Shown one piece after another: positions 5,099 to 7,017 of a stretch of DNA of 7,017 nucleotides. A program made the translations under genes and the position numbers. Under the pieces are notes generated by a model, which was not told the DNA's origin, did not search any database, and worked only from the letters and a program-made list of their open reading frames with translations. The stretch is from Roseiarcus sp049514155 (GTDB lineage Bacteria > Pseudomonadota > Alphaproteobacteria > Rhizobiales > Beijerinckiaceae), in assembly GCF_049514155.1 (NCBI RefSeq), contig NZ_JBEKVH010000240.1, positions 1 to 7,017 of the forward strand, given 5' to 3'. Numbering within the stretch: the stretch's first letter is position 1; each line of letters opens with the position of its first letter.

Positions 5099-5890
5099 AT
5101 GGCTTTGAAGCTTGGCAGATTGAACCGCGGGCCCCATCTACCGGCGCTTGTCGCCAGCTCGATCTCACGAGAAATCGCGCAGGGCCGACTCAAACCTGGC
5201 GATCAGCTGCCCTCTGAGCAAGCATTGGCGACCACTTTCGGCGTCAGCAGAAATGTCGTCCGCGAAGCCATCGCTAAATTGCGTTCGGAGGGCCACGTAT
5301 GGTCTAAGCAGGGACTCGGAGCATTCGTTGCCGAAAGCCAAAACGCGTTGGTGCTGACGATTGATCGCGACACCCTTCGAGAAAGTGGCGCATTCACTGA
5401 TCTTTTCGAGTTAAGGAGAATCCTTGAAGTCGACGCGGCTGCATTGGCCGCGTCGCGTCGGTCGCAAGACGACCTCACCAGCATGCAAAACTCGCTGGAG
5501 GCTATGACTTCCGCGCCTTACGTCAGCGTTCAGTGGCTGAAGACGGATCTGGAGTTTCATCTTGCGGTCGTACAGGCAACGAAAAACCCGTACATGATCC
5601 AGTTTCTAGGGTTTGTGTCAGAGCAAATCTGGCAGAGTTTTTTGTCCGTCGGTGGCCGCGGTCTCGACTCTGACAAAATGGCCAGAGCAACTGTTGCGGA
5701 ACATACATCCATTCTGTCGGCTATCGAGGTCGGCAACGCCACCGAGGCTCGCGCCGCCATGCGTCGACACCTCGACAGTGCCTCTCAGCGCCTGGGCCTG
5801 TCCACTGACGATCGCGAAAGGCCGACGAAGACGGGCGTTCGTCAGCGACGATCCGAAAAGGCAACCGCTGCTCCTCAAGTCGGCGAATAA
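5099..5890 (+). CDS. GntR-family transcriptional regulator, FadR subfamily (FCD domain)
   Basis: A dimeric DNA-binding repressor or activator of carboxylate and sugar-acid catabolism. The N-terminal winged helix-turn-helix covers about residues 14-78, with ISREIAQGRLKPGDQLPSEQ (22-41), the recognition region FGVSRNVVREAIAKLRSEG (47-65) and the wing (QGLGAFV, 71-77). The all-helical FCD effector domain follows at about 97-232. It keeps the usual metal and ligand residues D150, H154 (DLEFH), H202 (AEHTSIL) and H224 (RRHL), which suggests a metal-chelated carboxylate effector. A polar tail of about 30 residues after 233 is longer than in many relatives. The start is supported by GGGAGA at 5085-5090; the ATG at 5095 is in another frame. 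Its likely targets are the dehydrogenase operon and its own promoter, since both regions carry TNGTNNNACNA matches. LldR-, UxuR-, GntR- and DgoR-like regulators share this architecture, so the effector is open. Confidence 0.93.
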   Translation: MALKLGRLNRGPHLPALVASSISREIAQGRLKPGDQLPSEQALATTFGVSRNVVREAIAKLRSEGHVWSKQGLGAFVAESQNALVLTIDRDTLRESGAFTDLFELRRILEVDAAALAASRRSQDDLTSMQNSLEAMTSAPYVSVQWLKTDLEFHLAVVQATKNPYMIQFLGFVSEQIWQSFLSVGGRGLDSDKMARATVAEHTSILSAIEVGNATEARAAMRRHLDSASQRLGLSTDDRERPTKTGVRQRRSEKATAAPQVGE

Positions 5891-5957
5891 TTTCCGCGGT
5901 CGCCAAGGGTAACCAGAGCGAGACTAAAGTGTCATGGCAATCGAGACGTAGTCGGCC

Positions 5958-6062
5958 GTGAAGAATCGTGAGCGCCCTGGATTGATGGGGCTTTCCGACG
6001 GTTTCGAAGTATTCGATTTCGCCGGTTTGAGCGGCGCGGCTGGCGATTATCTTGCAATTTGA
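5958..6062 (+). other. Very short ORF (34 codons) between regulator and IS element
   Basis: From GTG 5958 to TGA 6060-6062 the frame reads a compact acidic and hydrophobic ending (MGLSDGFEVFDFAGLSG, then AAGDYLAI), unlike the arginine-rich shadow frames around it. There is no clear ribosome site. It may be the tail of a gene cut away by rearrangement or IS insertion, or chance. Confidence 0.15.
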
Positions 6063-6106
6063 AACGACGGTCGGGTCGTGATTCTCTCATCGCAAGAGGC
6101 GCGATT

Positions 6107-6111
6107 GGGAG
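6107..6111 (+). promoter_or_regulatory. Ribosome binding site of the transposase
   Basis: GGGAG lies 7 bases before the ATG at 6119 and supports that start over the in-frame ATG at residue 25. Confidence 0.6.
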
Positions 6112-6118
6112 ATTCGCG

Positions 6119-7017
6119 ATGCGGCCGAAAGAGCGGTGGGACAGCGGACAGAAGGACCTCTTCCGCGCCCGGCTAGACCAGATCGTCGACATGAGCCATC
6201 CGCTGGCCAAGCTGGCCCGCTCGGTGGATTGGGGGTTTCTGGAGGCGCAGTTCGGCGCGGTCTATTCGGACAAGCCCGGGCATCCGCCGCTGCCGACGCG
6301 GCTGATGGCGGGGCTGGCGATCCTCAAACACATGCACAATCTTTCCGACGAGGCGCTGTGCGAGCGCTGGATCGAGAACCCGTATTTCCAGTTGTTCTGC
6401 GGCGAGGAGTTCTTTCGGCACAAGCCGCCGTTCGACCGCTCGTCGTTGACGCGCTGGCGCCAGCGCATGGGCGAAGAGAAACTCGTCGCGCTGATCCAAG
6501 AGAGCCTGAACGTGGCTGCGCGCACCGGCGCGGCCAAGCCGGCGGACTTTTCCAAGGTCATCGTCGACACCACGGTTCAGCCGAAGGCGGTGGCGTTCCC
6601 GACCGACGCCAAGCTGATGCATCGCGCCCGCGAGCGGCTGGTTCGGCTGGCCAAGAAGCATGGCGTCGTCCTGCGCCAGTCCTACGAGCGGGTCGGCAAA
6701 TACGCGCTGATCGCCCATCAGCGCTACGCCCACGCCAAGCAGTTCAAGCGGGCGAACCGGGCGCTGCGGACCTTACGCACCTATCTCGGCCGGACCGCGC
6801 GCGACATCGTGCGCAAGATCAAAGGCGACGAGGAACTGAAGAGCGTATTCGCCGAGCCGCTTTCGCTCGCCTGGAGGGTGCGCGACCAGCGCCAGAACCA
6901 GCGCGGTCGCAAAGTCTATTCGCTGCACGCGCCCGAGGTCGAATGCATTGGCAAGGGGAAAGCGCACCGGCCCTACGAGTTCGGCGTCAAGGTCTCGGTG
7001 GCGACGACGCTTCATCA
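6119..7017 (+). CDS. IS5-family transposase, N-terminal part
   Basis: DDE-type transposase of an IS5-like insertion sequence, cut by the right edge of the window after 299 codons. The N-terminal DUF772-type region is well preserved: HPLAKLARSVDWGFLEAQFG (27-46), PPLPTRLMAGLAILKHMHNL (56-75), ENPYFQLFCGEEFF (86-99) and FDRSSLTRWRQRMG (105-118). The first catalytic aspartate is D150 in VIVDTTVQPKAV (148-157ff), the start of the DDE_Tnp_1 fold. The long insertion after it (about 165-265, with LMHRARERLVRLAKKHG and KQFKRANRALRTLRTYLG) is typical of this rhizobial group. YEFGVKVSVATT (286-297) precedes the second aspartate, which lies outside the window. No frameshift or stop is seen, so the element may be active. 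The left inverted repeat should lie in 5900-6118 but I cannot fix it. Confidence 0.93.
   Translation, partial: MRPKERWDSGQKDLFRARLDQIVDMSHPLAKLARSVDWGFLEAQFGAVYSDKPGHPPLPTRLMAGLAILKHMHNLSDEALCERWIENPYFQLFCGEEFFRHKPPFDRSSLTRWRQRMGEEKLVALIQESLNVAARTGAAKPADFSKVIVDTTVQPKAVAFPTDAKLMHRARERLVRLAKKHGVVLRQSYERVGKYALIAHQRYAHAKQFKRANRALRTLRTYLGRTARDIVRKIKGDEELKSVFAEPLSLAWRVRDQRQNQRGRKVYSLHAPEVECIGKGKAHRPYEFGVKVSVATTLH

Larger units (their letters stand above)
5891..7017 (+). mobile_element. IS5-family insertion sequence, left part, boundary uncertain
   Basis: The transposase gene shows an insertion sequence running past the right edge. The left terminal repeat and target duplication cannot be recognised without the right end. 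IS5-type elements usually have well under 200 bases before the transposase, so the true left end is probably between about 5950 and 6100; the start given here is only the outer limit set by the regulator gene. Confidence 0.55.

Noticed and set aside
6173..6733. Minus-strand open frame of 186 codons inside the transposase gene
   Set aside because: Antisense to a well-supported IS5 transposase; its arginine- and leucine-rich reading is the usual mirror of GC-rich coding sequence.
1..7017. Search for CRISPR arrays, tRNA or rRNA genes, riboswitches, toxin-antitoxin or defence genes
   Set aside because: No regularly spaced repeats, no cloverleaf-like sequence and no signature motifs of such systems were found by eye on either strand.

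Overview
The window looks like a stretch of an alphaproteobacterial, probably rhizobial (Bradyrhizobium-like), accessory chromosome. The signs are GC-rich coding with strong G/C preference at third codon positions, a LivK/Peripla_BP_6-type solute-binding protein, a sugar-acid style dehydrogenase cluster under a GntR/FadR-family regulator, and an IS5-family transposase typical of rhizobial genomes. The genus is inferred, not shown.

Layout. The first 593 bases hold, on the minus strand, the N-terminal half of a periplasmic substrate-binding protein with signal peptide; its C-terminus lies outside the window. About 700 bases follow without a confident gene. They hold a 7-3-7 inverted repeat just ahead of the binding-protein ribosome site, a coding-like minus-strand remnant (701-874), a promoter candidate overlapped by a FadR-type operator match (970-998), and a small plus-strand ORF (1031-1300) that ends in an ATGA overlap with the next gene. 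Then comes a plus-strand operon: a zinc-dependent medium-chain dehydrogenase (1297-2319), a short-chain dehydrogenase (from 2363) and a D-2-hydroxyacid dehydrogenase (3044-4000). A stem-loop overlaps the stop codon of the third gene.

The next region shows decay. A glyoxalase I-like gene (4221-4609, minus strand) carries a one-base frameshift. It is followed by about 490 bases with a perfect TTGT-N3-ACAA operator between candidate divergent promoters and a doubtful small ORF, then an intact FadR-subfamily regulator (5099-5890). The window ends inside an IS5-family transposase (6119 to the edge).

How the genes fit together. The MDR and SDR pair resembles the idonate/5-ketogluconate type of polyol or sugar-acid oxidation, with the hydroxyacid dehydrogenase acting on a related 2-keto or 2-hydroxy acid. 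The FCD-type regulator plausibly senses a carboxylate intermediate and acts at the two operator matches. The exact substrate cannot be read from the sequence.

The most notable observation is that the SDR is broken. Its catalytic part is intact, but the usual C-terminal ending (LPVDGGYLAR then stop) lies in the +1 frame directly after residue 198, so an internal deletion of roughly 130 bases has removed the substrate-loop region and shifted the frame. With the glyoxalase frameshift and the neighbouring IS element, this suggests a catabolic locus undergoing decay. I found no CRISPR array, RNA gene, defence system or clearly novel machinery.
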